64,000 nt of DNA from Spirochaetales bacterium (GCA_016839055.1 JAEKNX010000001.1:124001-188000), one strand, 5' to 3'. Counted from the first letter of the stretch, positions 34,465 to 43,899 are shown. Program-made: numbers and translations. Notes: a model not told the origin generated them from the letters alone.

Positions 34465-34992
34465 ATGATAGAAATCACCATGTACGCTATAATAGGGATT
34501 CTTCTTGTTATTTCCATTCAATTAGGCATTCTGATAAGCAGATCAGGCCGAGCCGGTTTTCTCAATCAAGCATCAGGACCGCAGGCCAGTGGGCCTACTG
34601 TGAATGTTAATATAGATAGAGACGGCAGTATACGTAAGCAGCGTGAGGGGGAAGCCGATATTTCTTCTGCAGATCACCGAGCGGAAATCGAAATTAAAGG
34701 GCAGGATGAACCTGAACAAAGCGCGGAGTCAAGTGAGACTGAAGAATCTGATATTGAAGATGAAGAGGCGTCAGCTTATGAACCGTCTGAGGATGCAATT
34801 GCACGAAGAGAGGAGCAGGAAAAGCTTTCAGAAGAACTTCATAAGCGAAATGCTAAGAAACATGGAGGGGATCAGTCTGCAATGGCTTCTGATAAGTCGA
34901 GCCTTTCTATGCAAATCGTCAAATGCCCGGATTGTGGCGCCGAGAACAGTGCAATACGCAGGAACTGCTTTAACTGCAATAAAACCTTATAG
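34465..34992 (+). CDS. Small membrane protein with acidic linker and C-terminal zinc ribbon
   Basis: The 175-aa protein has one N-terminal membrane helix (YAIIGILLVISIQLGILI), a Glu/Ser-rich linker of about 110 residues, and a C-terminal four-cysteine ribbon (CPDCGAENSAIRRNCFNCNKTL has CxxC...CxxC, at about 153-173). I do not recognise the family. Divergent from the three-paralog operon, it may be a membrane anchor or adaptor of the same system. ATG 34465 follows the site AAAGGG. Confidence 0.7.
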   Translation: MIEITMYAIIGILLVISIQLGILISRSGRAGFLNQASGPQASGPTVNVNIDRDGSIRKQREGEADISSADHRAEIEIKGQDEPEQSAESSETEESDIEDEEASAYEPSEDAIARREEQEKLSEELHKRNAKKHGGDQSAMASDKSSLSMQIVKCPDCGAENSAIRRNCFNCNKTL

Positions 34993-35150
34993 TTTTAAGG
35001 ATGAAAGATAATATCTATCTGCATTCGGTCAAGGTGATCTATTATTCAAGACGGCCGATTGATTTTTTTTAAAAGTTGACAAGACCTCCTGGATTATCGA
35101 ACATTAAAAAATGGTATCTGTAATTCTGCTTATCATTGAGAGGAGGCCGG

Positions 35151-38090
35151 ATGAAAAACTATCATTTTACAATAGGAACAAGGCTGGCGCTTAATTTCTC
35201 TTTTTTTCTGATAGTCATACTGATATTCGGCGGAGTCTTTTTGTTTCAGATAACAAAGATTTCTTCAGTTTTCAGAGATTTCTATGAGCATCCCTATGCC
35301 GTCAGTAATACCGTGAGGGAGATTGAGACTGATATTATCAGGATGCACAGGGCCATGAAAGATTTAGCATTATCAGAGACTCAGACGGATATTTTAAGAT
35401 ATTCAATTTTGATTGATAAACTGGAAGAAGCAGTACTCGATGATTTTTCAATTGTGTATGACAGATATCTAGGCGATAAAACCGAAGTTGACGAGGCCCT
35501 GGATGCATTTCGTGAATGGAGCGAAATAAGAAATGAGGTCTTTAGATTAAAGACGGCCGGAAATACTGCCGCAGCCGCTGCTTTAACAAGTGGGGCGGGG
35601 GCGGTTCATGTGGAGATTCTTGAATATAAGATTGCCGCGCTCGTTGATTTTGCTGAGAGAAAGGCCGGATTGTTCTACAGTGAAGCCGAGGATACAAGAA
35701 AGGCAAATTTTAGTAGCCTGTGGCTGCTCTGCGCCCTCGCACTCATCCTCGGTAGCCTTATTACAATAACCGCCACACGAAGCATCACCGTTCCGCTCCT
35801 GCGGATAGTCGAGTGGATTCGTGAGATCTCAACAGGTAAACTGATAAGAGAAATATCGCTGGACAGACGAGATGAGATAGGCACTCTGGCTGATTCCTGC
35901 CGAAGAATGCAGGAGAATCTTACACATAAATCAGAAATAGCGAAGATGATTGCCGCGGGAGATTTTTCCGAGCGGGTTGTTGTTGGATCGGCGGATGATG
36001 AGGTTGCACTATCCATAAATCAAATAGCGGATAATTACAGTAAGATTACAACCGAATATAATCTGCAGAACTGGCTGAAGACGGGACAGAATCTCCTGAA
36101 TGAGGATGTTGTAGGTGTACAGGAATCTGAAGAGTTCAGCCGGAAGGTAGTCTCAAGGCTTTGCAATCATCTTGGCGCACAGATAGGTGCGTTCTACATT
36201 GCGGACGCTGGAACGGCCGAACTGCGGCTGTCAGGCAGTTACGCGCTGAATCTCAGAACAAAGACAAATAATGTAATTCTTTTCGGTGAGGGTCTTGAGG
36301 GACAGTGCGCAATAGAAAAGAAGTGTATTTTAATTACCGAGGTGCCTGAAGATTTTTTTAAAATAGAGACCGGCAGCGGTGATTGTGCGCCTGTAAATGT
36401 GGCGGCATTTCCCATATTATATGAAGGGGAACTCATTGCCGTAATTGAATTGGGGTCTATAAATAAGTTCACGAGTAGGGAACTAAGTTTTCTCGAGCTT
36501 ACCGCTGATATTATTGGAACGGGTCTTAACTCAGTGATGATAAAGGTTGAAACTGAAAAATTATTGCTGGAAACGCAGCGACAGTCCACCGAGCTTAGTG
36601 CTCAGCAGGATGAGTTGTGTCAGAGCAATGAGGAACTCGAACAGCAGGCGAAGGCATTAAGAGCCTCAGAAGCGACTCTTCAGATGCAGCAGGAAGAGCT
36701 GAGGGTAACCAATGAAGAGCTGGAAGAGAATACTCGGGAGCTCAAGAGTCAGAAAGACACTCTGAAGAAAAAAAATAACGAACTTGATCGGGCTATGAAG
36801 GAAATAGCAGTGAAAGCTGAGGATCTCAGGAAGTCAAGCAGTTATAAAAGTGAGTTTATAGCAAACATGTCTAATGAGCTTCGAACTCCGCTTAACAGCA
36901 TTATGATCCTGTCAAAACTTCTCAGCCGGAATGCGGATGATACCCTATCGGATAAAGAGAAGGAATTTGCCGAGACAATTTATTCTTCGGGTTCTGATCT
37001 GCTTCATCTGATAAATGAAATTCTCGATCTCTCGAAGATAGAGGCTGGAAAGATGGAAATTCTAAATGAAAATTTTTCCATCAAACAGCTGCTGTCTTCT
37101 TTGACCCGCAGTTTTCAGCAGATAGCTGATGAAAAGGCAATCGAATTTATTCTGAAAATAGAAGCTGATGTGCCCCGGAGTATTAACTCGGACTTGAAAC
37201 GGGTGGAGCAGATACTGAAGAATCTTCTGTCCAATTCATTCAAGTTTACAAAGAGCGGCAGCGTTATTCTTGGGGTGAAGGGCGGTGATTCGGGAATGGT
37301 AAGATTTTACGTTACCGATACCGGCATAGGGATTCCCAAGGAAAAGCAGAAACTTATTTTTGAGGCTTTCAGGCAGGCAGACGGAACCACAAGCCGACAA
37401 TACGGCGGTACCGGACTGGGACTGTCTATTTCACTCGAACTCTCCAAGCTCCTTGGGGGAGAACTCGAGATAATAAGTGAAGAAGGAAAAGGCTCTGAGT
37501 TCAGTTTATATCTTCCTGATACTGAAAGTTCCAGGAAATTAGAGCATAGTGTCCTGCCTGCAGCTCCTGGCGCTTCTGATGAAAAGATGGACAGTATTAT
37601 TGATGACCGACTTAGTATTGGGGAAGGCGACCGTTCGGTTCTGATTATCGAGGATGATCCAGTCTTTGCAAAGGTTGTCCTCGATTTTGCCAGGAAGAAG
37701 GAGTTCAAGGGAATCATTGCCCCCGATGGAGAAACTGGTCTTCACTTTGCTGATTATTATACTCCGAGTGCAATTATTCTTGATATCGGTCTTCCGGGTA
37801 TAGACGGCTGGGAGGTAATGGAGCGGCTGAAAAGCAGCGAGGCTACCAGGTATATTCCTGTTCATTTTCTCACCGCCGGTGATGATTCCAATGAGGCTTA
37901 CAGGCACGGAGCGGTAGGCTTTCTTCATAAACCGGTGAAACCTGAAGATCTCGATAATACCTTCGGTGATATTGCTGAAATTCTTGTCGGCAGGATGAAG
38001 AAGCTGCTTCTTGTTGAGGATGATGACGCTGAACGCAGAAGTTTAATTAAAAGGAAAAGACCTCGAAATAACCGCGGCAGCCTCGGGTAG
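35151..38090 (+). CDS. Hybrid sensor histidine kinase, H-box His replaced and 3' end frameshifted
   Basis: The 979-aa frame has a membrane helix (about 12-32), a helical-bundle periplasmic sensor, a second membrane helix (about 186-206), HAMP, GAF (about 310-460), a coiled coil, a DHp domain, an ATPase domain (NLLSNSFKFTKSG, DTGIGIP, GGTGLGLSIS) and a receiver (LIIEDD, LDIGLPG). The H-box reads MSNELRTP: Asn 575 replaces the phospho-accepting His. A second receiver begins LLLVEDDDAERRSLIK, then loses frame at 38049-38053. The remainder is in the next entry. ATG 35151 follows GAGGAGG. Confidence 0.85.
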   Translation: MKNYHFTIGTRLALNFSFFLIVILIFGGVFLFQITKISSVFRDFYEHPYAVSNTVREIETDIIRMHRAMKDLALSETQTDILRYSILIDKLEEAVLDDFSIVYDRYLGDKTEVDEALDAFREWSEIRNEVFRLKTAGNTAAAAALTSGAGAVHVEILEYKIAALVDFAERKAGLFYSEAEDTRKANFSSLWLLCALALILGSLITITATRSITVPLLRIVEWIREISTGKLIREISLDRRDEIGTLADSCRRMQENLTHKSEIAKMIAAGDFSERVVVGSADDEVALSINQIADNYSKITTEYNLQNWLKTGQNLLNEDVVGVQESEEFSRKVVSRLCNHLGAQIGAFYIADAGTAELRLSGSYALNLRTKTNNVILFGEGLEGQCAIEKKCILITEVPEDFFKIETGSGDCAPVNVAAFPILYEGELIAVIELGSINKFTSRELSFLELTADIIGTGLNSVMIKVETEKLLLETQRQSTELSAQQDELCQSNEELEQQAKALRASEATLQMQQEELRVTNEELEENTRELKSQKDTLKKKNNELDRAMKEIAVKAEDLRKSSSYKSEFIANMSNELRTPLNSIMILSKLLSRNADDTLSDKEKEFAETIYSSGSDLLHLINEILDLSKIEAGKMEILNENFSIKQLLSSLTRSFQQIADEKAIEFILKIEADVPRSINSDLKRVEQILKNLLSNSFKFTKSGSVILGVKGGDSGMVRFYVTDTGIGIPKEKQKLIFEAFRQADGTTSRQYGGTGLGLSISLELSKLLGGELEIISEEGKGSEFSLYLPDTESSRKLEHSVLPAAPGASDEKMDSIIDDRLSIGEGDRSVLIIEDDPVFAKVVLDFARKKEFKGIIAPDGETGLHFADYYTPSAIILDIGLPGIDGWEVMERLKSSEATRYIPVHFLTAGDDSNEAYRHGAVGFLHKPVKPEDLDNTFGDIAEILVGRMKKLLLVEDDDAERRSLIKRKRPRNNRGSLG

Positions 38091-38097
38091 AGAGGCG

Positions 38098-38790
38098 ATG
38101 GAGCTGATAAACAAACAAAAATTTAACTGTATAGTTCTTGATCTTGGCCTCAAAGACATTTCAGGCTTTGAGATCCTTTCATTTATTCGCAGCAGCGGCC
38201 TGGTTACCATTCCGGTAGTGGTGTATACAGGCAAAGATCTGAATGAGGAGGAGAGGCTTGAGCTGATGAGATATTCAGAATCAGTTATTATAAAGAGTGT
38301 TCGGTCGCCGGAAAGACTGCTTGAGGAGACTGCGCTCTTCCTCCACCGGGTTGTATCGGAACTTCCCCGGATAATGCAGCGCGAGATTAAGATGGTCCGC
38401 GAAAATAATTATTCGCTGAAGAATAAAAATGTTCTACTAGTTGATGATGACATGAGAAATGTATTCGCCCTGTCTAGTGTTCTTGAGAAGAATGGAATAG
38501 AGGTTATTGTCGGGAAGAATGGAAAAGACGCAATTCAGAAACTCGAAGCCGCGGCGAATGTTGATCTGATTCTGATGGATATAATGATGCCTGAGATGGA
38601 CGGCTATGAGGCCATAAGCATAATAAGGAAAAAGCCGAAGTTTAAGCATCTCCCTATAATTGCTCTGACTGCAAAGGCAATGAAGGGAGATCGGAATAAA
38701 TGTATTGAAGCAGGTGCGAATGACTATCTATCCAAACCTGTTGAGGTTGACAAACTCATGAGCCTCCTGCGGGTCTGGCTGCATGATTGA
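38098..38790 (+). CDS. Detached receiver domains (continuation of the hybrid kinase after a frameshift)
   Basis: This 230-aa frame holds the rest of the second receiver (NCIVLDLGLKDISGFEIL, VVVYTGKD) and a complete third receiver (VLLVDDDMRNVFALSSVL, LILMDIMMPEMDGYEA, IIALTAKAM, LSKPVEVDKL). The frame is open further upstream to the shift point, giving GKDLEITAAASGREAMEL, which completes the second receiver. So the gene was one hybrid kinase of about 1210 aa. A separate product from ATG 38098 would lack the first third of the second receiver. A sequencing error in the AAAA run is possible. Confidence 0.75.
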   Translation: MELINKQKFNCIVLDLGLKDISGFEILSFIRSSGLVTIPVVVYTGKDLNEEERLELMRYSESVIIKSVRSPERLLEETALFLHRVVSELPRIMQREIKMVRENNYSLKNKNVLLVDDDMRNVFALSSVLEKNGIEVIVGKNGKDAIQKLEAAANVDLILMDIMMPEMDGYEAISIIRKKPKFKHLPIIALTAKAMKGDRNKCIEAGANDYLSKPVEVDKLMSLLRVWLHD

Positions 38791-38862
38791 GATAAGTGTA
38801 GAGGATTAGCATTGCAGGAGCGCATGTACTATAGTTGAATAATAATATGATTGGTGGGAATG

Positions 38863-39876
38863 ATGAATAAAGAAATTAAAATACTGCTCGTGGATGACGT
38901 CAAAGCTAATCTTCTTTCCATCAGTAATCTTCTCGAAAGTGATGATTATGATATTTATACTGCCGAAAGCGGTAACCAAGCTCTGTCGATGATGCTTGAT
39001 CATCAATTTGCTTTGGTTCTGCTTGATGTGATGATGCCCGAGATGGATGGTTTTGAAGTTGCTGAGATAATGAAGGGTCGTGAGTGTACCCAGCAGATTC
39101 CGATTATTTTTATGACCGCGATGGATAATGATGATGATTTCATCTTCAGGGGCTATAAAACAGGCGCGATAGATATCCTGTTTAAGCCTGTTAATCCTGA
39201 AGTACTGAAGGGCAAGGTGAGAGTTTTCTGTGAACTCCATAGGCAGAAGGAGCTGTTGAACACTTCCCTCGCCGACAAAGAGTTTCTGATGAAAGAAATT
39301 CATCATCGAATTAAGAATAATCTCATTATGATTAACAGTTTCATAAATCTTCAGAAGACTTCTTTGCGGACTGAAGGAGAGCTCGACCTCCTGTCCGAGG
39401 TTGAGAGTAGAATCACAATTATAATGCTGATTCATGAAAAACTGTATACAGATGGAAATTACCAGGATGTTGACATTCGGGATTATCTCTCCGAAATATC
39501 AAAAAATCTACTTGAGAAATTCAACTCCAACCGAAAAATAGAGCTTGCCCTAGACATACAAGACCTCAGAATACATGTTGACACTGCCATTTCACTCGGG
39601 CTTCTCTTGACAGAAATGATGACAAATACAATTAAGTACGCCTTTCCGAATGATTCGCCCGGCCAAATTACCGTTACTTTAAAGAACTCCGATTGTGCGG
39701 AAGAATTTATATTTACCTATGGTGATGACGGGATAGGGATAATGGAAGAAAAAATCAAGAGTAACAACAATTCATTGGGTATTACTTTGATAAAGGGCAT
39801 TTCTCAGCAGCTGAGAGGGGACTTAGAGATTGACCTTCAGTCAGGATTAAAGTATAAGCTTGTTTTCGCCATCTGA
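38863..39876 (+). CDS. Response-regulator/histidine kinase (REC-HisKA_2-HATPase)
   Basis: The 337-aa protein has an N-terminal receiver (ILLVDDVKANLLS, LVLLDVMMPEMDG with the acceptor Asp, LFKPVNPEVL), then a HisKA_2 dimerisation domain with EIHHRIKNNLIMINSFINLQ (His present) and a HATPase_c domain (EMMTNTIKYAFP, GDDGIGI). It is cytoplasmic. It lies 72 bp after the hybrid-kinase receivers and may be their partner. ATG 38863 or 38860 is the start; GGTGGG upstream favours 38863. Confidence 0.88.
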   Translation: MNKEIKILLVDDVKANLLSISNLLESDDYDIYTAESGNQALSMMLDHQFALVLLDVMMPEMDGFEVAEIMKGRECTQQIPIIFMTAMDNDDDFIFRGYKTGAIDILFKPVNPEVLKGKVRVFCELHRQKELLNTSLADKEFLMKEIHHRIKNNLIMINSFINLQKTSLRTEGELDLLSEVESRITIIMLIHEKLYTDGNYQDVDIRDYLSEISKNLLEKFNSNRKIELALDIQDLRIHVDTAISLGLLLTEMMTNTIKYAFPNDSPGQITVTLKNSDCAEEFIFTYGDDGIGIMEEKIKSNNNSLGITLIKGISQQLRGDLEIDLQSGLKYKLVFAI

Positions 39877-39995
39877 TTAGATCTGCATTTTTTTAAATAT
39901 AACTTTTTGTTTATTTAAAGTTTATATAATTCTGAAAATATTTATGTTACATTTATTTCGGTAAGATCAGGAAATTCGATTTTTCCGGAGGCAGT

Positions 39996-42440
39996 ATGAA
40001 TATTAAAACAGGATTTATAATCTTTTTTGTTTTGATTTACCCTCTGTTCTCAATATCTGCGATCTCACTCGACGGGATTCTCCTGGACGAAGGTGATAAA
40101 GCTGTCCCAAATTCTACAATTGTGCTTCTTGAGCTCGATCTGATTACCATAACAGACGCCGACGGTTCATTCTCATTTGAAGATGTTGCTGATGCCGAAT
40201 ATACTCTTCTTGTTATTGCCCCCGGATTTAAAGAGATGGAATTTAAAGTAAATATTTCTGCAGAACCTCAGATTTTAAGATTATCGCCTGAGATCATCGA
40301 GATGGATACTATTGTTGTTAAGGCCGACACCGAGGGGGCTTCCGACCTGATTAATGAAGGAGTGACCTCTGAAGAATTAGAGCGTCTTCCTGCAAGAGCT
40401 GATCCGTTTGAGGCCGTTGCTCTTGAAAGCGGAATTCTTAAAACTCTGGATGTAATGAATTTCAATATTGGTTCCGGTGAACGCGGAGATTCAGGCGGAG
40501 GATTCGGACCGGTGATAATTCCTGAAGGCCGAATTTCAATCGGAGGGAGTAATGAGGTTTCTGTCTACGGCGGCGAGAGTGACTGGAATAATTACTACTA
40601 TGATTATATCAGGCTGCCGACGAATACCCACACCTTCGGCTATCCCGAAGCAGATGCCGTTGTTCCTAGAGAGGTAATTGACTCAATTGATATTTACCGC
40701 GGGGCTTATCCGGTCGAATACGGTCCGGGCATCGGCGGTCTTTTTACCATGAACCCGGGAGCTCCTGCGGAGTCATGGGAAGTGAGCTTCACTCCGTCAA
40801 TCATGGATATCTCAGCGGTCAGCTCCATACAGATAACCGAGGATATTGGTATGATGATATCCATGAATCAGTCAATACTGAACTATACAGTTCTTCCGCT
40901 GATAACCGCACTATCTACAATAGATACCGAAGAGGAGCTTGTGGAAGGAGAAATTCCAACAAGCATCTCCTACGGTGATGCGATGTTGAGCTTTTCTTTC
41001 ACACCTCCGGGGCATGATATCTCCGTTGATTTTCTTGGATATTATGACAGCTGGGCCTTTGACCTCGGATTTGAGAACGCGACCCTTAATTCGATTTACG
41101 GGCCGTACTTTATAGCCGGCGGTGCACAATGGATATCTTCAATCTCTGCTGATTTCGGAAATACCCTCTATGTTTTTGGTTCACTATACAAGGACACCGG
41201 GAATTTTGATTTTTATCTGCCCAGCGCCAGCTCGGGCTGGATTACCGATTATAAGCTGCACTGGACTTCTACTGTCAATTCCCTTCAGGCTGGGGAGGAG
41301 ATACAATGGAACCCCCTTCCTGATATTTCTCTGCTTGCCGGCATAAATGGCAGGATTTCCGACCTGAGCGGAATCTATTCCGATGATAATCTGGTAGTTG
41401 ACGGAGACGAGACCACATTAAGTGACTATGAACATGAAATTCTTTTTACTGATCTTTTTTTTTCGACCTACGCCTACGTGAAAATTATTGGGGACTGGGA
41501 GGATGCTGGATATAAATTAGGCGCTGGTCTGCTGCTCTATCCTGAAACAGGGACTCTGCGGCCGGCAGTCGAGGGTGAGTTGGTTTTTAAGTCCGAGACT
41601 GCTTCATTTGCGCTTGCAGCAGGCTGGTCTCCAGGAATAATCGACGAGTTTACCTATATTGACCGTCGTCTTGATGAGCTTTACTACGAACTTGAGACTG
41701 AGACTTCCGCGTATCAGCCTCCGATGGCGGCCTCGGCGGCCGGTCAGGCCGCCTTTGTATTTGATGATCAATCTTCGCTGAAACTCTCCCCGTACTTTTC
41801 ATGGTATTATGATCTCTCAGGCATATCAATGAGCACCTCCTATACCGATCTTGATGACACCTTCGTATCTCTTGACCCGGCATACGGATATTCAACAGGA
41901 ATAGATTTTGGCTGGAGCTCGAGTATCGGAGAGAATTTCAACTGGGATCTCAGCTATGGGTTTTCCATGACCCGGTACTATACAGAGGAGCTTGGCTGGG
42001 TAGTTCCTAATACCGAGGTTCAACATGCGCTTAAAGGCAGCGGTCTCTTTAAAGCTGGGGGTTTTAAAGCCGGCCTTAGTCTATTTGTCTACAGCGGACT
42101 TCCTTTTACACCTCAGGTTGTCGAGGAGGACTTATTAGGCGCGGCTGTCCGGCAGGGAGATTATAATTCGGCAATAGAATATATCCCCTCATATGAACTT
42201 AGTACTAATATATCGTATGAATGGGATTTTGAAACTTTCAAACTTGCCGTGTTTTTCAACAGTTCAAATCTTGTCGACGGCTTGAATATTATAAACTCAG
42301 GCTTGAGGGATGAACTTGAGACTGTGATTGGGTCTACAACCGCTGATTTTTCTTCAAGAAATTATGAATTTTCATACACCATAGAAGAGTTTCTCATCAC
42401 CATGCTGACCAGTGAGATTGGTTTGAGTTTTTCGTTCTGA
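39996..42440 (+). CDS. TonB-dependent-receptor-like outer membrane protein
   Basis: The 814-aa product has a signal peptide (MNIKTGFIIFFVLIYPLFSISA), a carboxypeptidase-regulatory-like beta domain (ISLDGILLDEGDKAVPNSTIVLLELD...GFKEMEFKV), a plug domain (about 115-245, with YDYIRLPTNTHTFG and IDIYRGAYPVEYGPGIGG), and a beta-barrel with alternating hydrophobic residues ending in Phe (EIGLSFSF). It is followed after 13 bp by exbB, exbD, exbD and tonB genes, so energised outer-membrane uptake is likely. The substrate is unknown. Confidence 0.85.
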   Translation: MNIKTGFIIFFVLIYPLFSISAISLDGILLDEGDKAVPNSTIVLLELDLITITDADGSFSFEDVADAEYTLLVIAPGFKEMEFKVNISAEPQILRLSPEIIEMDTIVVKADTEGASDLINEGVTSEELERLPARADPFEAVALESGILKTLDVMNFNIGSGERGDSGGGFGPVIIPEGRISIGGSNEVSVYGGESDWNNYYYDYIRLPTNTHTFGYPEADAVVPREVIDSIDIYRGAYPVEYGPGIGGLFTMNPGAPAESWEVSFTPSIMDISAVSSIQITEDIGMMISMNQSILNYTVLPLITALSTIDTEEELVEGEIPTSISYGDAMLSFSFTPPGHDISVDFLGYYDSWAFDLGFENATLNSIYGPYFIAGGAQWISSISADFGNTLYVFGSLYKDTGNFDFYLPSASSGWITDYKLHWTSTVNSLQAGEEIQWNPLPDISLLAGINGRISDLSGIYSDDNLVVDGDETTLSDYEHEILFTDLFFSTYAYVKIIGDWEDAGYKLGAGLLLYPETGTLRPAVEGELVFKSETASFALAAGWSPGIIDEFTYIDRRLDELYYELETETSAYQPPMAASAAGQAAFVFDDQSSLKLSPYFSWYYDLSGISMSTSYTDLDDTFVSLDPAYGYSTGIDFGWSSSIGENFNWDLSYGFSMTRYYTEELGWVVPNTEVQHALKGSGLFKAGGFKAGLSLFVYSGLPFTPQVVEEDLLGAAVRQGDYNSAIEYIPSYELSTNISYEWDFETFKLAVFFNSSNLVDGLNIINSGLRDELETVIGSTTADFSSRNYEFSYTIEEFLITMLTSEIGLSFSF

Positions 42441-42453
42441 AAAAGGAGTTCTT

Positions 42454-43053
42454 ATGAAAACAACATTTCTAACACTATTTGAATCCGGAGGGATTTTCAT
42501 GTGGCCCCTCCTTGTTTTTTCTATTACAGCAGTAGCCCTAGTGATTGAACGGGCGATCCAGATTCAATTATTCCGGAAAAAGATTAATAGCCTGCTGCTT
42601 TTTCTCGGAAGCCGTGGAGAACAGGGCGAACCTTTTTTCTCACTTGACGGAATCGAATTGTTCAATCTTCCGCAGGAAGAATTTGACAAGCTAATTTCAC
42701 AGGAAATACAGCTGCCCTTTGATAAGATGTTTCAGCATCTTGAGTACTTGTCTGCAATAAGCGCGATTGCTCCTCTTCTGGGGTTCATCGGAACTGTATC
42801 GGGTATGATTGCCTCTTTTCAGTCAATAGCGAGTGTGAACAAGGTTTCGGTTAACCTGGTAGCCGGAGGAATCTCTGAAGCCCTTGTTACAACCGGTTTC
42901 GGACTCATTATAGCAGTAGTAAGCCTTACAGCTGAGCATTTTTTCAGATTCATTCTCTCGTCAATTGCTCACAAGGCTGAGGAATCGGTAACATTAATCG
43001 GGAGACAGAAGTTTGTCGCCAAAAATGATTCCGGCAGAAAAGATGAAAGTTAA
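42454..43053 (+). CDS. exbB: ExbB/TolQ/MotA-type proton channel protein
   Basis: The 199-aa protein has three membrane segments: near residues 10-28 (GGIFMWPLLVFSITAVALVIE), about 104-125 (YLSAISAIAPLLGFIGTVSGMI) and about 145-165 (GGISEALVTTGFGLIIAVVSL). It carries the family Pro/Thr core (PLLGFIGTVSGMI). It forms the proton channel of a TonB motor. AAGGAG precedes the ATG, and the 3' end overlaps the next exbD-like gene. Confidence 0.9.
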   Translation: MKTTFLTLFESGGIFMWPLLVFSITAVALVIERAIQIQLFRKKINSLLLFLGSRGEQGEPFFSLDGIELFNLPQEEFDKLISQEIQLPFDKMFQHLEYLSAISAIAPLLGFIGTVSGMIASFQSIASVNKVSVNLVAGGISEALVTTGFGLIIAVVSLTAEHFFRFILSSIAHKAEESVTLIGRQKFVAKNDSGRKDES

Positions 43054-43498
43054 AATTAGAACTTCGAGATCGGAAAAAGATTTCTCTGGAGCTATGACCG
43101 ACATATCTTTTCTGCTGATTATTTTCTTTCTTGTGACAACTGTTTTTATGACAACTGTTTTTATGACAACTCAGGGTATTCTTTTAAAGCTTCCATCGCC
43201 TGAAACAGAGCCGCAGCGGCTTCATCTTGATGAAATCATCCTCATTGAAATGCTTGGATCTGATAAATTTATGATCAATAAAAAGTTCACTGTCAGTCAG
43301 GAGGAGCTTGCCGGGCAGATAAAAGCGGGCCTTCAAACCCTCTCTGATCCCGTCCTCGTTCTGATGGTAACTGGAGATGTTTCATACGAGGAGGTTCTGA
43401 ATATACTTGAAATCTCGAAAGAGGCAGGAGTCTCTTCATTCAGTATTCAATATAAAGAAAGCAAGCCCCGGGGCCTCCGCCTCGAGGAGAAGACCTAA
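43043..43498 (+). CDS. exbD: ExbD/TolR-type protein 1
   Basis: The protein has an N-terminal membrane helix with the key Asp (DISFLLIIFFLVTTVF) and a periplasmic domain (about 151 aa in all). ATG 43043 overlaps exbB by 11 bp. The 15-bp unit GACAACTGTTTTTAT is tandemly repeated 2.5 times (43135-43171), so TTVFM is duplicated at the end of the membrane helix, possibly lengthening it. It overlaps the second exbD by one base. Confidence 0.87.
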   Translation: MKVKIRTSRSEKDFSGAMTDISFLLIIFFLVTTVFMTTVFMTTQGILLKLPSPETEPQRLHLDEIILIEMLGSDKFMINKKFTVSQEELAGQIKAGLQTLSDPVLVLMVTGDVSYEEVLNILEISKEAGVSSFSIQYKESKPRGLRLEEKT

Positions 43499-43899
43499 TG
43501 AAAATCCGTGTAAGGAAGAAATCGTACGGTGTTACAATGTTTGCAATGCCGGATATAGCATTCCTGCTGCTGATTTTTCTGATTCTGACAGTAAGTGTTG
43601 ATGAGCAGGGAGATATTAATCTGCCGGATTTTAAATTTCTTCAGGAAACTGATTTTCCGGAAATAATGTCCTTAAATGTAACAGCTGCAGGCGAGTACGG
43701 AATCTCAGGTGAAATAGTTGACAGAAGGATGCTCGAAACAAGCCTGGACAGGCTGCCTGAGACTACAGTTATACATCTAATTGCTGATAAAAAAAGCCGC
43801 TACAGTCAGGTTGACGCAGTCCTTCAGCTTCTGCAGGAGAAACAGCTGCTTGATGTTGTCCTGATTATGGAGGAAGAAAAAAAGGCGGAGAATGAATAA
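43498..43899 (+). CDS. exbD: ExbD/TolR-type protein 2
   Basis: The 133-aa protein has an N-terminal membrane helix carrying the conserved Asp (MPDIAFLLLIFLILTVS) and a periplasmic peptide-binding domain (AADKKSRYSQVDAVLQLLQ-like). Two ExbD copies beside one ExbB is a common arrangement in which they form a heterodimer. It overlaps tonB by 8 bp. Confidence 0.88.
   Translation: MKIRVRKKSYGVTMFAMPDIAFLLLIFLILTVSVDEQGDINLPDFKFLQETDFPEIMSLNVTAAGEYGISGEIVDRRMLETSLDRLPETTVIHLIADKKSRYSQVDAVLQLLQEKQLLDVVLIMEEEKKAENE

Noticed and set aside
35151-38790. Programmed frameshift as the main explanation for the split kinase
   Set aside because: The site lacks a known slippery heptamer or clear stimulator, and the H-box is also altered; mutation or sequencing error is more likely, though recoding is kept as a minor option.
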